Of a stretch of DNA of 64,000 nucleotides, positions 45,922 through 55,622 are shown in pieces. The stretch is from positions 180,641 to 244,640 of the forward strand of contig JAHQWK010000004.1 in the NCBI GenBank assembly GCA_029856145.1, in the 5' to 3' direction. Within the stretch, counting starts at the first letter, position 1, and each line of letters begins with the position of its first letter. Made by a program: the position numbers and the translations under genes. The stretch comes from Promethearchaeia archaeon (lineage in GTDB: Archaea > Asgardarchaeota > Lokiarchaeia > Sigyniarchaeales > SOKP01). The notes under the pieces were generated by a model. The model made no database searches, was not told the DNA's origin, and saw nothing but the letters and a program-made list of their open reading frames with translations.

Positions 45922-46548
45922 ATGCAAGAGCTCCTAAATAAAATATTAATTCTAAAAGACAGCGAAATAAAATCCCGTATTGACTCTCGTTTAGCTGAAT
46001 TTAGTATTATTAAACACCAACAAAAAGAAGCAATTTTTAAAGAACTCTGTTTTTGTATTATGACGGCTAACTGTAGCGCTGTGAAATGTATTGAGGTGCA
46101 TGAACGCGTTAAAGACGGTTTTCTCACTTTTACTGAAAATGAGCTAGCAAATAAATTCAAAGAACTCGGATATCGTTTTCCAAATATAAGATCGCAATTT
46201 ATAATTGAAGCACGAGAAAATATTTCTCAGCTGGAAGACATCATTAAAACAGGAGATGGTGGAAGAAATCTGCGAGAATGGATAGTGAGAAATATTAAAG
46301 GTATTGGATATAAAGAAGCGAGTCACTTTCTAAGAAATATTGGATATACTGAGTATGCAATCATAGATTTTCATATTGTAGACCTTTTAGTCAAAAACAA
46401 CCTACTACAAAAACCAAAAGCTATAACAAAGACAAAATATTTAGAAATCGAATTACTTCTGAAAAGTATCGGAAATAAATTAAATTTAAACATGGCAGAA
46501 TTAGATCTATATTTATGGTTTTTAGAAACAGGAAAGATACTTAAATGA
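45922..46548 (+). CDS. ogg2: 8-oxoguanine DNA glycosylase/AP lyase, Ogg2 family
   Basis: 208 aa. HhH-GPD fold with the GIGYKEASHFLRNIG motif containing the catalytic Lys and IIDFHIVDLL containing the conserved Asp. Length and motif order match archaeal Ogg2 (Methanocaldococcus type) rather than AGOG. It excises 8-oxoguanine and nicks the strand in base-excision repair. Stand-alone gene just outside the tRNA-bounded island. Confidence 0.9.
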   Translation: MQELLNKILILKDSEIKSRIDSRLAEFSIIKHQQKEAIFKELCFCIMTANCSAVKCIEVHERVKDGFLTFTENELANKFKELGYRFPNIRSQFIIEARENISQLEDIIKTGDGGRNLREWIVRNIKGIGYKEASHFLRNIGYTEYAIIDFHIVDLLVKNNLLQKPKAITKTKYLEIELLLKSIGNKLNLNMAELDLYLWFLETGKILK

Positions 46549-46625
46549 TAAAATCTCTTTTAAATTTTAACTAGCATGCTCGAATAATCAATAATTCCAA
46601 AAAAAAACATAAAAAAAAATTGTTA

Positions 46626-47333
46626 TTATTCTGATTTTAAGTTATATCCACATCCAGGGCAAAATTTAGCCTCATTGTCTGGTATTTTTTCACCACATAC
46701 TGGACAAAAATTAATTCCATGAGGTTCTTCAATTGGTTCTGAAACTGATGGGGTTATTTCTTCACTTACTTGGGGTTCTTCTTTCACTACTGGTGTTTCT
46801 TCTTTACTTATTGGTTTTATTTCAACTTCTTCTTTACCAACACTTTTACCTATGATAAATCCTAAAATTGATAATCCACCTCCAATAAATGGAGCGATGA
46901 CTGCGAAACTAGGAATGCCTCCTTGCCAAAAACTAAGTGGAAAACCATAGTTTATTATGGTATATATGAAATAACCTAGTTCTGACCCTGCAATATAGAA
47001 AATTGTACCTCCAATAAGCAGAATACCAAGAGCTATCCAAGAACCAGGTGTCTCTTTCCCTCTATGGGTGAGAGGAGAGATGAACAATATAATTGTACAA
47101 ACGGTTATTAAAATTGTACAACTAATCCCAACAATCATTAAACTCGGAATAGCCAAAAAACCAGGTACAGGAAAACCTAAACCAACGATTAGATAAAATC
47201 CATTCATATATTGAAGCACATGTGGGAGACCAGGAAAAACTACAGCGGGTGTGAAAAGACTAATTGCTGTAAGTATACTTCCGATAAAAGGTAATATCCA
47301 AATATAATTTCTTACCTTAGACATAAATTTCAA
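46626..47333 (-). CDS. Four-TM protein with C-terminal zinc ribbon
   Basis: 235 aa. Four hydrophobic segments occupy residues 8-165. An acidic, proline-rich linker (KEETPVVKEEPQVSEE) leads to a zinc ribbon (FCPVCGEKIPDNEAKFCPGC). This topology is frequent in Asgard and other archaea with no known function; the ribbon probably recruits a partner at the membrane. Confidence 0.75.
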   Translation of the reverse strand: MKFMSKVRNYIWILPFIGSILTAISLFTPAVVFPGLPHVLQYMNGFYLIVGLGFPVPGFLAIPSLMIVGISCTILITVCTIILFISPLTHRGKETPGSWIALGILLIGGTIFYIAGSELGYFIYTIINYGFPLSFWQGGIPSFAVIAPFIGGGLSILGFIIGKSVGKEEVEIKPISKEETPVVKEEPQVSEEITPSVSEPIEEPHGINFCPVCGEKIPDNEAKFCPGCGYNLKSE

Positions 47334-47678
47334 CTCTTTTTTTTTAAAATTTCAAATAGGGAATTTCTATAAGATAATTAAAGTATTTGCTGATTTATGA
47401 TTATATTCTTTCTTATTTAATTCTTTACGTTAGAATAAAAGCTTAGAGAGATATTAAAACTTTTATATAAAACCTCTCTTGCTTTTAATTTACATATAAA
47501 AATTTCAATGATAAATTCATTAAGTTTTATTATTTAACTCAGATTTCCTTGAAGATTAAAATTATAAGGGGCAATCCTTTTATTAAAGTTTTAATACATT
47601 TAATCAAATTTGTCTTAAATAAATGAATATTAAGAAAAAGTAAATTCACAAAAAAAATCAAGAAAAAAATGATTAGAA
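47334..47678. other. Intergenic region, no gene seen
   Basis: AT-rich divergent spacer between the zinc-ribbon membrane protein and the DUF1847 gene. No reading frame of note, repeat or structured RNA could be recognised by eye. It must contain promoters for both flanking genes. Confidence 0.45.
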
Positions 47679-48350
47679 ATGGATCCTACTTGTCATGAAT
47701 GTAATAGCATTAGTTTTTGCATTCTTGGAAAACCAAACAAAAGTATAGGAAATTGTCCTATGATAAAAAACTCTGAAATAGAAAATGAAGCGTTAAATCT
47801 TTATAAAACTGATGAAATCATAAAAACAACAACAAAAATGGCATCTATCGTAGAAGCTTCAGGATATCTTCTTTGGCCTCGTTTAAAGGATACTATAGAA
47901 TTTGCTAAAGGAATGGATTTTAAAAAAATAGGGTTAGCTTTTTGTGTTGGTTTACGAAGAGAAGCAAGAAAAACAGCAGAAATATTAAATAAATATGGTT
48001 TTGAAGTGTGTTCAGTTTGTTGCAAGACAGGAGCAATTAAAAAAACAGAAGTAGATATTCCTAAAGAGTATACAATATTTTCGAAAACAGGATATCCTCT
48101 TGGTTTTGTCTCATGTAACCCTGTTGCTCAAGCATTATTATTAAACAATTCTCAAACAGATTTGAACTTAATAATTGGTTTATGCGTGGGACATGATATT
48201 ACTTTTACCCAACTATCGATGGCTCCAGTGAGTACATTAATTGCTAAAGATAGGTCAAATCCACATAGCCCCGCAGCAGTTCTGTATACTCCATACGGAG
48301 ACTCATATTTTGCGAAAGATTTAAAAATATCTCAGAAGGAAAAGAAATAA
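47679..48350 (+). CDS. DUF1847 metal-binding protein
   Basis: 223 aa. Cysteine-rich: CHECNSISFC at the N-terminus, NCPMIKNSEI, KYGFEVCSVCCKTGA, SCNPVAQALLLN and GLCVGHDITFT. These Cys placements define the DUF1847 family, thought to bind metal (possibly zinc or Fe-S) but without a known reaction. No signal peptide. Confidence 0.85.
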   Translation: MDPTCHECNSISFCILGKPNKSIGNCPMIKNSEIENEALNLYKTDEIIKTTTKMASIVEASGYLLWPRLKDTIEFAKGMDFKKIGLAFCVGLRREARKTAEILNKYGFEVCSVCCKTGAIKKTEVDIPKEYTIFSKTGYPLGFVSCNPVAQALLLNNSQTDLNLIIGLCVGHDITFTQLSMAPVSTLIAKDRSNPHSPAAVLYTPYGDSYFAKDLKISQKEKK

Positions 48351-48603
48351 AAAACTCTAACTTAAGATTTTTCTTTCAACCTTCTTTAATAATAGATGAT
48401 TCTTAACATTAAGTAAATTTAAATATTAAAGTATGAAATTCAACATTAATAATTACAAGATAGGTAAGTGATTTAAGATAAGATACCCAAATAAAGTAAT
48501 AGAATTAATTAAACAGCTCCCTGAGGGGCATTCTGAGTTAAAAAAGTTAATTAAAAAAAATTATCAAAAAATAAATTTTGATAAATTAAAGACTTTTGAT
48601 CTT

Positions 48604-50334
48604 GTGGGTGATGAAGCACAAATAGAGATATTTTATGGTAAAGTTATTGAGGAAATTCTTTTAGATAATTCAGACGCTTTTAAATTACTTAAGATTTTAT
48701 CTGTTATCAATACAGAGATAGATACTAATATTGATAGAAAAACTATTGAAACCTGCTGTAAATTATCAAATGTAGAGAAATCCTTTGATGAATTATTGGA
48801 TACAGGAATATTAAAGAAAAAAAAAGGCAAAGAGGTAGTATTTGAATTCTTGTCTCAAGAAATCCAAGATGCTTTAGAACCCCTAACTGATGATAAAAGC
48901 CATGAAAAAGCATTACAATATTATCAAAGAAAAAGCAAGAAATTTAAAGACGATCTTCAGGATGATATTGAGGTTCTTTTTCATAAGGTAAAATTAAACC
49001 CATCTGAGGGATTAGTTGATGAATTTCTAGCGATTGCCAATAATATTGCACAATTTGATTATGGGCACAAAAGATTAATTGATGTTGCGCAAGATTTGTT
49101 TGTTCTTGATGATAAATATAAGGCACCAATTCTAATCGTGCTTGGAAATCTTTTTTCTGTGATAGGAAATTCTGAGGACGCAGAGAAAATATACCTGAAA
49201 GCTTTGGATATTTACAAAAATTTAGCCAAAAAGTATTACAGATTATATTTACCCTATGTCGCTGCAACTCAAAAAAATCTCGGAACTTTATATATTGATT
49301 TAAAAAGGTTTGAAGAGGCAGAAAAGATATATAGCGATGCATTGAGTTCATATAAAGAGCTAGAAAGGCAATATTATGATGCACATTCACCTGACTTTCA
49401 TTCAAAAGAGTATAAGGGTATAGAAAAGTCTTACATTGATGATTTAAAGGCATATAATGAGATATTGAAACGATATTATAATATATATCTACCTGAGGAA
49501 CCCTCAATTACAAGTGATTTTGGCAATATAGGAATTGATTTGGACTTATTAGAGGATATTCAAGATGGATCCATTGATTCTATAGATAGTTACAAAACAT
49601 TAGCGAAAGTGTATTATGATATGTATTTAATCGATATTGCAAAGACTCAGAGTAGCCTTGGAATTATCTATAGTGAATTAATGAAATTTGAAGATGCCGA
49701 ACGAATGCACCTTGAAGCATTAAAAATTAAAAAAAAAATAGCTGAACATTATCCTGATCAGGTTTTACCTGAACTTGTCCTTACTCTATTAGATCTTGGA
49801 GACTTATATGCTAGTTTAAATAAATTTGAGGACGCAGAACCAATGTTCATTGAAGCATTAAAAATTACTCAACAATTAGCAGAACAGAATCCAGAAGTAT
49901 ATATGTACAATATTGCTCTTATCCAGAATTCCCTTGGGACTATATACACCAAATTACAGAGGTTTGAAGAGTCTGAACAATTTTACCTTGAAGCATTAAA
50001 AATCTTTAAAATCTTTGCAAATGAAGACCCAAAAACCTATTCTTACAACGTTGCTGATGTTCAGAACAACCTTGGGAATTTATTTTTGATCTTAAGAAAT
50101 CTTGATAAAGCCGAATCATTTCTAAATAAGGCACTCAAGAAAGATCCTGCTAATATTGATATACTATATAATCTCGCTTGTCTTGAATCACTTAGAGATA
50201 ACCAAATAAAAGCACTGGAAATATTAACAAAAGTAGTAGAATTTGATAAAAATTATATTGAAAAGGCAAAACAAGATAAAAGATTTGATAATATTAGAAA
50301 TTTAAAAGAATTTAAAGATTTAATAACTGTTTAA
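48604..50334 (+). CDS. TPR-repeat protein with N-terminal winged-helix-like region; true start unclear
   Basis: 576 aa from GTG 48604. The open frame continues upstream to 48472 (NKVIELIKQLPEGHSELKKL) with protein-like sequence but no ATG/GTG/TTG; an ATG at 48433 in the same frame is separated by a TGA at 48469. So the gene either starts unconventionally, reads the TGA, or has a recently broken start. Residues about 60-115 look like a winged helix (DELLDTGILKKKKGKEVVF). From residue 180 onward are about seven TPR units (LGTLYIDLKRFEEAEKIYSD). Likely a scaffold or regulator. Confidence 0.75.
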   Translation: MGDEAQIEIFYGKVIEEILLDNSDAFKLLKILSVINTEIDTNIDRKTIETCCKLSNVEKSFDELLDTGILKKKKGKEVVFEFLSQEIQDALEPLTDDKSHEKALQYYQRKSKKFKDDLQDDIEVLFHKVKLNPSEGLVDEFLAIANNIAQFDYGHKRLIDVAQDLFVLDDKYKAPILIVLGNLFSVIGNSEDAEKIYLKALDIYKNLAKKYYRLYLPYVAATQKNLGTLYIDLKRFEEAEKIYSDALSSYKELERQYYDAHSPDFHSKEYKGIEKSYIDDLKAYNEILKRYYNIYLPEEPSITSDFGNIGIDLDLLEDIQDGSIDSIDSYKTLAKVYYDMYLIDIAKTQSSLGIIYSELMKFEDAERMHLEALKIKKKIAEHYPDQVLPELVLTLLDLGDLYASLNKFEDAEPMFIEALKITQQLAEQNPEVYMYNIALIQNSLGTIYTKLQRFEESEQFYLEALKIFKIFANEDPKTYSYNVADVQNNLGNLFLILRNLDKAESFLNKALKKDPANIDILYNLACLESLRDNQIKALEILTKVVEFDKNYIEKAKQDKRFDNIRNLKEFKDLITV

Positions 50335-50335
50335 A

Positions 50336-50800
50336 TTGCCAAAATTTACATTAAAAAAGATTACAAAAATTAATTTGATGTCAATTTTACAATTAGATGT
50401 CAATCCAGAGCAGAAAAGCTTAGTTGCTTCTAATGCTGTATCAATAACACAAGCCCATTTCAATAAAGATGCATGGTTCCGAGCGATTTATGTAGATAAC
50501 AAACCAATTGGTTTTGTAATGATAAGCGATACTTTATTAAAGTCTAAATCTAACCCAAATCACCGCCCATCCTATTATCTTTGGAGATTTATGATCGATG
50601 CTAAAAATCAAGGAAAGGGTTATGGTAAAGAAGCAATGAAATTAATAATTAATCATTTAAAAAGTAGGCCAAAAGCGAAAGAATTTCTATTAAGTCATTC
50701 CAAGTCTGATGGAAATGCGGGAGAATTTTATAAAAAATGTGGTTTTAAATATACTGGTAAAGAAATTGGGGATGAATTAGTAATGCGTTTAGAATTATAA
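50336..50800 (+). CDS. GNAT-family N-acetyltransferase
   Basis: 154 aa from a TTG one nt after the TPR gene stop. YLWRFMIDAKNQGKGYGKEAMKLII carries the Q-x2-G-x-G/A acetyl-CoA loop, and EFYKKCGFKYTGKE is the usual C-terminal motif. Resembles the spermidine/diamine acetyltransferase (SpeG/BltD-like) group, but substrate is not determinable. Cotranscribed with the TPR gene. Confidence 0.88.
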   Translation: MPKFTLKKITKINLMSILQLDVNPEQKSLVASNAVSITQAHFNKDAWFRAIYVDNKPIGFVMISDTLLKSKSNPNHRPSYYLWRFMIDAKNQGKGYGKEAMKLIINHLKSRPKAKEFLLSHSKSDGNAGEFYKKCGFKYTGKEIGDELVMRLEL

Positions 50801-50812
50801 ATTTTTAACAAC

Positions 50813-52960
50813 TTATTTTAACTCTAATTTTTCATTACAATAAGGACAGTGAAGTGGCAATTCCTCATCACAAGTCTCCAATTCCTCACTACTTAGGATA
50901 TTCTTCCAGCAAACTAATTTATCTCCTTTTTTAACCATATCTCTGCCATGGTGTTGTGGTATAATATCCTTAGTTTGACAATTATCACATATAATTAACT
51001 TAGCTTCACTTTCTAACTCTTCAGTTGAAAGTTCTTTATATAAGAATTTATACCTAAAAATTGTTAGACTATTAAGTAAAACCAGTAAAGAAACACCCAT
51101 ATCTCCTATTCCTACTGCTAACCAGAGAGTCATAAAGCCGATAACAGTTAAAATTGCAAAAGATACTTTAACAATAATAGAAGTCCAAATGTTCTGTTTT
51201 ATTTTTTTATTAGTTTTTTTCGCAATATCGATGTAAGTAAGTATTTTTTTTAAATCATCGCCGATAATAATAATATCTGCAGTTTCTAAAGTGATATCTG
51301 AAGCAGAAGCTCCAATAGCAATTCCTAAATCTGAAAGAGCTAAAGCGGGAGCATCATTGATGCCATCACCAACCATAGCAACTCCTTTATATTGTTGTTT
51401 TAGTTTTTTTATTTCTTCAAGTTTTTGATCTGGTAGGTGTTCACCATAAGCTTGATCAATGTCTAAACATGCTCCAATTGAATTACATACACTTTGATTA
51501 TCACCAGAAATTAAAACCGTCTCATAACCCCTCTTCCTTAAACCATTAATTAGAATTGGAGCAGATACTCTTAAAACATCTCTAATTGTAATTATCCCCA
51601 ATAAATGATTTTTGTTTCCTAAAAGAATAGGGACTGTTCCTGAGGTTTCAATATTTTTAATGTCATCGATAGGAAGCTCATAATTCAAATCTTCAATAAA
51701 TTTTTGACTCCCTATATAGAACATCTCACCGTTAATTTGACCTTTAATTCCTTTTCCTTTTATTACTTCAAAATTATCAACATTATGAAATGTTATATCC
51801 ATATCTTTTGCTTGATTCACAACTGTTTTTGCGATTGGATGTTCTGAAAGAGCTTCTAAACTGGCTGCAATACTAATTATATCAGATCTATTAGCAGTAT
51901 TATAAGTATAAATATCAAAAATTTTTAAGTTGCCTTCAGTAAGAGTACCAGTCTTATCAAACGCAAAAACCTCGATATCTTGAAGTTTTTCTATAAACTT
52001 ATTCCCTTTTACCAGAATGCCTTCTCGTGCTTGCTTTGTTAAAGATGCAATATTAGCCAAAGGAGTAGATAGGGTCAACGCACATGGACATGAGACTACT
52101 AATAGTACTAATCCACGATAGAACCATATATAAAAATTGAATCCAAATAAGGGGGGAATAACCATAACTAAAATGGATGATAGAAGGATAATAGGTGTGT
52201 AATATTTAGCAAACTTTTCTATAAATCTTTCATGTTTGCTTTTATTTTGTTGAGCAATTTTCACGCTTTCAGCAATTTGAGCTACAATAGTATTGGAACT
52301 TTCTCTTGTAACTTCAATATCTATAAAACTATCAGAATTTAAGCTAGCTGCAAATATCTCATCACCTTTTTGTTTAAAAACCGGAACCGATTCACCAGTA
52401 ATTGCACTCTCATCAAAATAAGAACTCCCTTTTATAATTACACCATCTAATGGCACTTTCATACCCGGTTTTATCCCAATGATATTGCCTATTTTTACTT
52501 CTTTCGAGGGAACATTTACATATCTGTTTTCAGATTTTAGCAATGCATCATCTGGAGCAAGTTTGAGCAATTCTTTAATAGCATTTCTCGACCTATCCGT
52601 TGTTATTTCCTCTAACCTTTCTGCGATAGCATATAATAATAGTGCTGTTGCTCCTTCTTGCCCATGTAATATAAAAAATGAAGCAACACCCGCGATAAGC
52701 ATTAGTAAGTTTGCGGTTATTTTCTTTTGACTCAGATCTTCTATAGCTTCCTTAACCACTCTAGAGCTAGAAAGGAGGATTGAAGCAATTGCTAGAATCT
52801 GAGCAATTAACACAATTTCAAACGCAAATTCTAAAAATATGGAAATTCCAAGTAAAATCGCCGCAGGAATTATGAAATACCAGAAATTTTCTTCAAAAAA
52901 CGATTCTTCTTCTTCCTCCTCTATTTCACAATAAGATGATGAACATGCTATAGTAGTAAT
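50813..52960 (-). CDS. P1B-type Zn/Cd-transporting ATPase, apparent ATT start
   Basis: 715 aa from ATT 52960, 6 nt after AGGTGA. Motifs: TGES, ion-site CPC in VSCPCALTLS, DKTGTLTEG phosphorylation site, SEHPIAKT, and GDGINDAPAL. CPC plus this arrangement indicates the Zn2+/Cd2+/Pb2+ class. The upstream end (ACSSSYCEIEEEEEES) is a metal-binding-like Cys/acidic head lost if the GTG at 52813 is taken, which would also cut the first TM helix. The C-terminus has zinc-ribbon Cys pairs (CDNCQ, CPYC) unusual in this family. Exports toxic divalent metals. Confidence 0.92.
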   Translation of the reverse strand: MTTIACSSSYCEIEEEEEESFFEENFWYFIIPAAILLGISIFLEFAFEIVLIAQILAIASILLSSSRVVKEAIEDLSQKKITANLLMLIAGVASFFILHGQEGATALLLYAIAERLEEITTDRSRNAIKELLKLAPDDALLKSENRYVNVPSKEVKIGNIIGIKPGMKVPLDGVIIKGSSYFDESAITGESVPVFKQKGDEIFAASLNSDSFIDIEVTRESSNTIVAQIAESVKIAQQNKSKHERFIEKFAKYYTPIILLSSILVMVIPPLFGFNFYIWFYRGLVLLVVSCPCALTLSTPLANIASLTKQAREGILVKGNKFIEKLQDIEVFAFDKTGTLTEGNLKIFDIYTYNTANRSDIISIAASLEALSEHPIAKTVVNQAKDMDITFHNVDNFEVIKGKGIKGQINGEMFYIGSQKFIEDLNYELPIDDIKNIETSGTVPILLGNKNHLLGIITIRDVLRVSAPILINGLRKRGYETVLISGDNQSVCNSIGACLDIDQAYGEHLPDQKLEEIKKLKQQYKGVAMVGDGINDAPALALSDLGIAIGASASDITLETADIIIIGDDLKKILTYIDIAKKTNKKIKQNIWTSIIVKVSFAILTVIGFMTLWLAVGIGDMGVSLLVLLNSLTIFRYKFLYKELSTEELESEAKLIICDNCQTKDIIPQHHGRDMVKKGDKLVCWKNILSSEELETCDEELPLHCPYCNEKLELK

Positions 52961-53012
52961 AATTTCTCACCTATGTAATGATTGTTTAAACTTCAATTAG
53001 AACTTAACATTT

Positions 53013-53225
53013 ATGGAGTATAAAAGAATAAAACTTTGTATATACTCTAGTAATGAATTTTCAAAAATCTTTTTATTTTTAATAAATAATCTTAGTAAGA
53101 TCAATTTTAGGGCATATTATGACCAGAAAGATATTAGAAACTACTTATTTCTTCTATACAATCTAGGCATTGCTGAACTTTTTCAAGACTATCTATTTTT
53201 AGATATAAATCAAAAAGAGAGATAA
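53013..53225 (+). CDS. Small protein, 70 aa, unknown
   Basis: ATG at 53013. Product begins MEYKRIKLCIYSSNEFSKIF and has a hydrophobic helix region and YYDQKDIRNYLFLLYNLGIA. No family recognised. It sits in the divergent gap between the metal ATPase and DUF166 genes. Confidence 0.4.
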   Translation: MEYKRIKLCIYSSNEFSKIFLFLINNLSKINFRAYYDQKDIRNYLFLLYNLGIAELFQDYLFLDINQKER

Positions 53226-53271
53226 GAACCGGGGCTTTTTTAAAAACTATTTTAAAAGATCAAAGAAATGT

Positions 53272-54165
53272 TTATTTTATAACATAGACAAGCTTTTGAC
53301 CTTCTTGTTCTTCAAGGTTTAATTCTCGTCTGATGGCATTTCTGATGAGATATCCTCCAACATGCAGTATGGAATCCTTGAGAATAGAATCTTGGTCCAT
53401 TGAAGCATTACAAGGATAAGCATGATGAGCCTTACTTATTCTTTCATTTAAAGAAAGTTCTCCACTCTTTCCATTCTTAAAATACTTTGATTTTAATTGT
53501 TGGCAAACATAATAACTGCTTCCGCATGGAGCAGTTTGAATGATGCAAGTATCTTCAATTGATTCCCCATCCTTACTTAATAGAAATGAGACTATTGGTT
53601 CTCCAATTTTAAAATAATCTATAAATTCATCAACAAAATCATGATGGCTTGTTAAATGAAAGCCAATTTTGTTATATTCATTTTGTTCTTTGCTAAGTGA
53701 ACAAAAAGGTTTAGGAAACGCCGCCTGAATTCCATATTTCTCGAATTCTTCTAAGATCATTGATTGTAATCCTGAAGGCACCCATTTGGGATCTTCTATT
53801 GGAACTATAACTGCTTTAATGCCTTTATCCTTGAGATAATTAGGAAGGTCCAAAAGTAAATCTTGATGGATACCTACGACCAATAAAAAATCGACAGGTG
53901 GCAAATTTTTTGGTAGATATTCCGTTGAGTCTTCAACAAAATCGGGAACACCTTCACCAATTTTCTCGTAAAAATAAATCGAGCTTGCAAAACTCTTTAA
54001 ATGTTCCCGACATTTATCGCATTTTACATTTTGTTCTAAATCTTCGCAAGCTTTACAGAATTCTTCATTATTTATGAGATTGCCTGCAAATTTTTGCGCG
54101 AGCATCTCTGTATCTGGGCCAAACCCATAAAATATCCCTATTTTATAATTATTCTGGCTCAACAT
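53272..54165 (-). CDS. DUF166 protein
   Basis: 297 aa from ATG 54165 (an upstream ATG at 54219 would add 18 residues). FYGFGPDTEMLAQKFAGNL, CKACEDLEQNVKCDKCREHL, DFLLVVGIHQDLLLDLPNYL, and IQTAPCGSSYYVCQQLK with AYPCNASMDQD at the end are DUF166 landmarks. The family is archaeal, related by annotation to thymidylate synthase, and has many conserved Cys suggestive of an Fe-S or metal site. Function unknown. Confidence 0.8.
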   Translation of the reverse strand: MLSQNNYKIGIFYGFGPDTEMLAQKFAGNLINNEEFCKACEDLEQNVKCDKCREHLKSFASSIYFYEKIGEGVPDFVEDSTEYLPKNLPPVDFLLVVGIHQDLLLDLPNYLKDKGIKAVIVPIEDPKWVPSGLQSMILEEFEKYGIQAAFPKPFCSLSKEQNEYNKIGFHLTSHHDFVDEFIDYFKIGEPIVSFLLSKDGESIEDTCIIQTAPCGSSYYVCQQLKSKYFKNGKSGELSLNERISKAHHAYPCNASMDQDSILKDSILHVGGYLIRNAIRRELNLEEQEGQKLVYVIK

Positions 54166-54279
54166 TAGAATAGAACAATTAAAGGTTTTTATTTGTATTT
54201 TTAATAATTTATAGAACATTTAATTATTTAGCTGAACATGTTCAATTATATCAAACTTTTGAATAATGCAACCTTGTTT

Positions 54280-55134
54280 ATGATAATGAGGTTTGTAACT
54301 TTTTTTTTTAGTGGTACTGGAAATACATGGTGGGTAGTTAAGGAATTTACTGATATAGCCTCCAAAAATGGATACAATGCAGAAATGTTTTCTATTGAAA
54401 ACGATCAAATAAAAAATCCTAGCATTTTAAGCGAACTTTTAGAAAAATCTGATGCGATTGGATTTGCTTATCCAATATATGGGGCGAATATACCTCCTAT
54501 TATGAGAGAATTTATAACAGAAGTAAAAAGGATTAGTGATAATCTTAATAAATTAGACCAAAAATATTGCTATATTATAACTACGATTGGATATGTTAAC
54601 GGATATGGTCCCTTTAAAATAAAAAATACTTTAAGATCAATAGGATTAAAACTCAAAGCGCATATTAATATTCGTCTTACTAATAATATATCTACACCTG
54701 GACTGAAAATAAATCCCGTTTCAAGTAAAAAACTAGAAAAACGAAAAAAAAAGGGAACCAAAAAATTAAATAAATTCTTCGGAAAAAATATTAAAGAAAA
54801 AAAATATATTAGAGGAATCGGTCCTTGGCTTATCCCTGGAATGCTTATTAGAAGAAGAACAGCACCAAAAATGAAAGTGTCCTACCAAAGGTTTTCTATT
54901 AATTTGGATACGTGTAATAATTGTAATATTTGTATTAATAATTGCCCTTCTAATAGCATTATAGAGGTAGATAACAAAATAATATTTAAAAAAGGTTGTA
55001 CCGCGTGTTTCCGATGTTATAATTTCTGTCCAACTCATTCTATACTATATAATGGAAAATTTGCAGACCCTGGAGTTTATCATAGATATCTTGGACCTAT
55101 TGATAACTTGAATTTGAAAAATTTAAAATATTAA
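54280..55134 (+). CDS. EFR1-type flavodoxin-ferredoxin protein
   Basis: 284 aa from ATG 54280 (54238 also possible). FFFSGTGNTWWVVKEF is the FMN-binding flavodoxin start, FAYPIYGANIPPIMREF the next loop. The C-terminus carries two 4Fe-4S motifs, CNNCNICINNCPSNSI and CTACFRCYNFCP. The pair is the EFR1 ferrodoxin fusion, likely an electron carrier for a reductase; partner unknown. Immediately followed by the queC remnant. Confidence 0.9.
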   Translation: MIMRFVTFFFSGTGNTWWVVKEFTDIASKNGYNAEMFSIENDQIKNPSILSELLEKSDAIGFAYPIYGANIPPIMREFITEVKRISDNLNKLDQKYCYIITTIGYVNGYGPFKIKNTLRSIGLKLKAHINIRLTNNISTPGLKINPVSSKKLEKRKKKGTKKLNKFFGKNIKEKKYIRGIGPWLIPGMLIRRRTAPKMKVSYQRFSINLDTCNNCNICINNCPSNSIIEVDNKIIFKKGCTACFRCYNFCPTHSILYNGKFADPGVYHRYLGPIDNLNLKNLKY

Positions 55135-55189
55135 TTGAGCCAATTTGGGATTTAATATCCCTCAACCACGAATCAATAATATAAAATAA

Positions 55190-55516
55190 GTTAAGTTCAT
55201 AATCGGTGGACACACATCAGTAGATCCGATAAAGTTTCCTGATGTTGTTCCAAATTTCTTTAAATCATTAGAAAAGTTCGTCAATAAAGGAAAACATAAG
55301 AGAGATAAAAGTATTATAAAAATTTTACTACCTCTTGCAAAAATGACAGAACTAGAGGTAATTAAATTAGCCAAAAAGTTAGATGTCTCTTTTAAATGGA
55401 CTTGGAGTTGTTATAGTGATGGAAAACAGCCTTGTGGCAAATGTTCTTCATGTCGGAAAAGAGAAGAAGCTTTTATTAGTCTTGATTATTCTCAACCAAA
55501 ATTTTCTCTATTATAA
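55190..55516 (+). pseudogene. 3' end of a queC (7-cyano-7-deazaguanine synthase) gene
   Basis: Open for 108 codons with no start; a TAA at 55187 precedes it. The text LLPLAKMTELEVIKLAKKLD, then WTWSCYSDGKQPCGKCSSC and REEAFI are the C-terminus of QueC with its zinc-binding Cys set. The N-terminal ATP-PPi loop and first half are absent and not nearby. It is a severed tail, like the other gene ends in this window, and could mark the far edge of an insertion whose intact gene lies elsewhere. Confidence 0.8.
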
Positions 55517-55622
55517 ATCTATCATTAATTTAGCATCCAATTTTTTATTGAGGAAAGTTATTAAAATCAAAAAAAATATTTTATACTTAAAAATTCTCAA
55601 TAATAGAAAACATTAAATCCAT

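Noticed and set aside
55135..55190. Hairpin GGGAT-TTAAT-ATCCC upstream of the queC tail as a third mini-intron
   Set aside because: Same loop size but a different loop sequence, and no queC coding sequence precedes it, so there is no gene to be rejoined; it may be a terminator-like hairpin.
55383..55616. Plus-strand frame overlapping the queC tail
   Set aside because: It is a shadow in another frame of the queC remnant, whose Cys motif and family match are clear.
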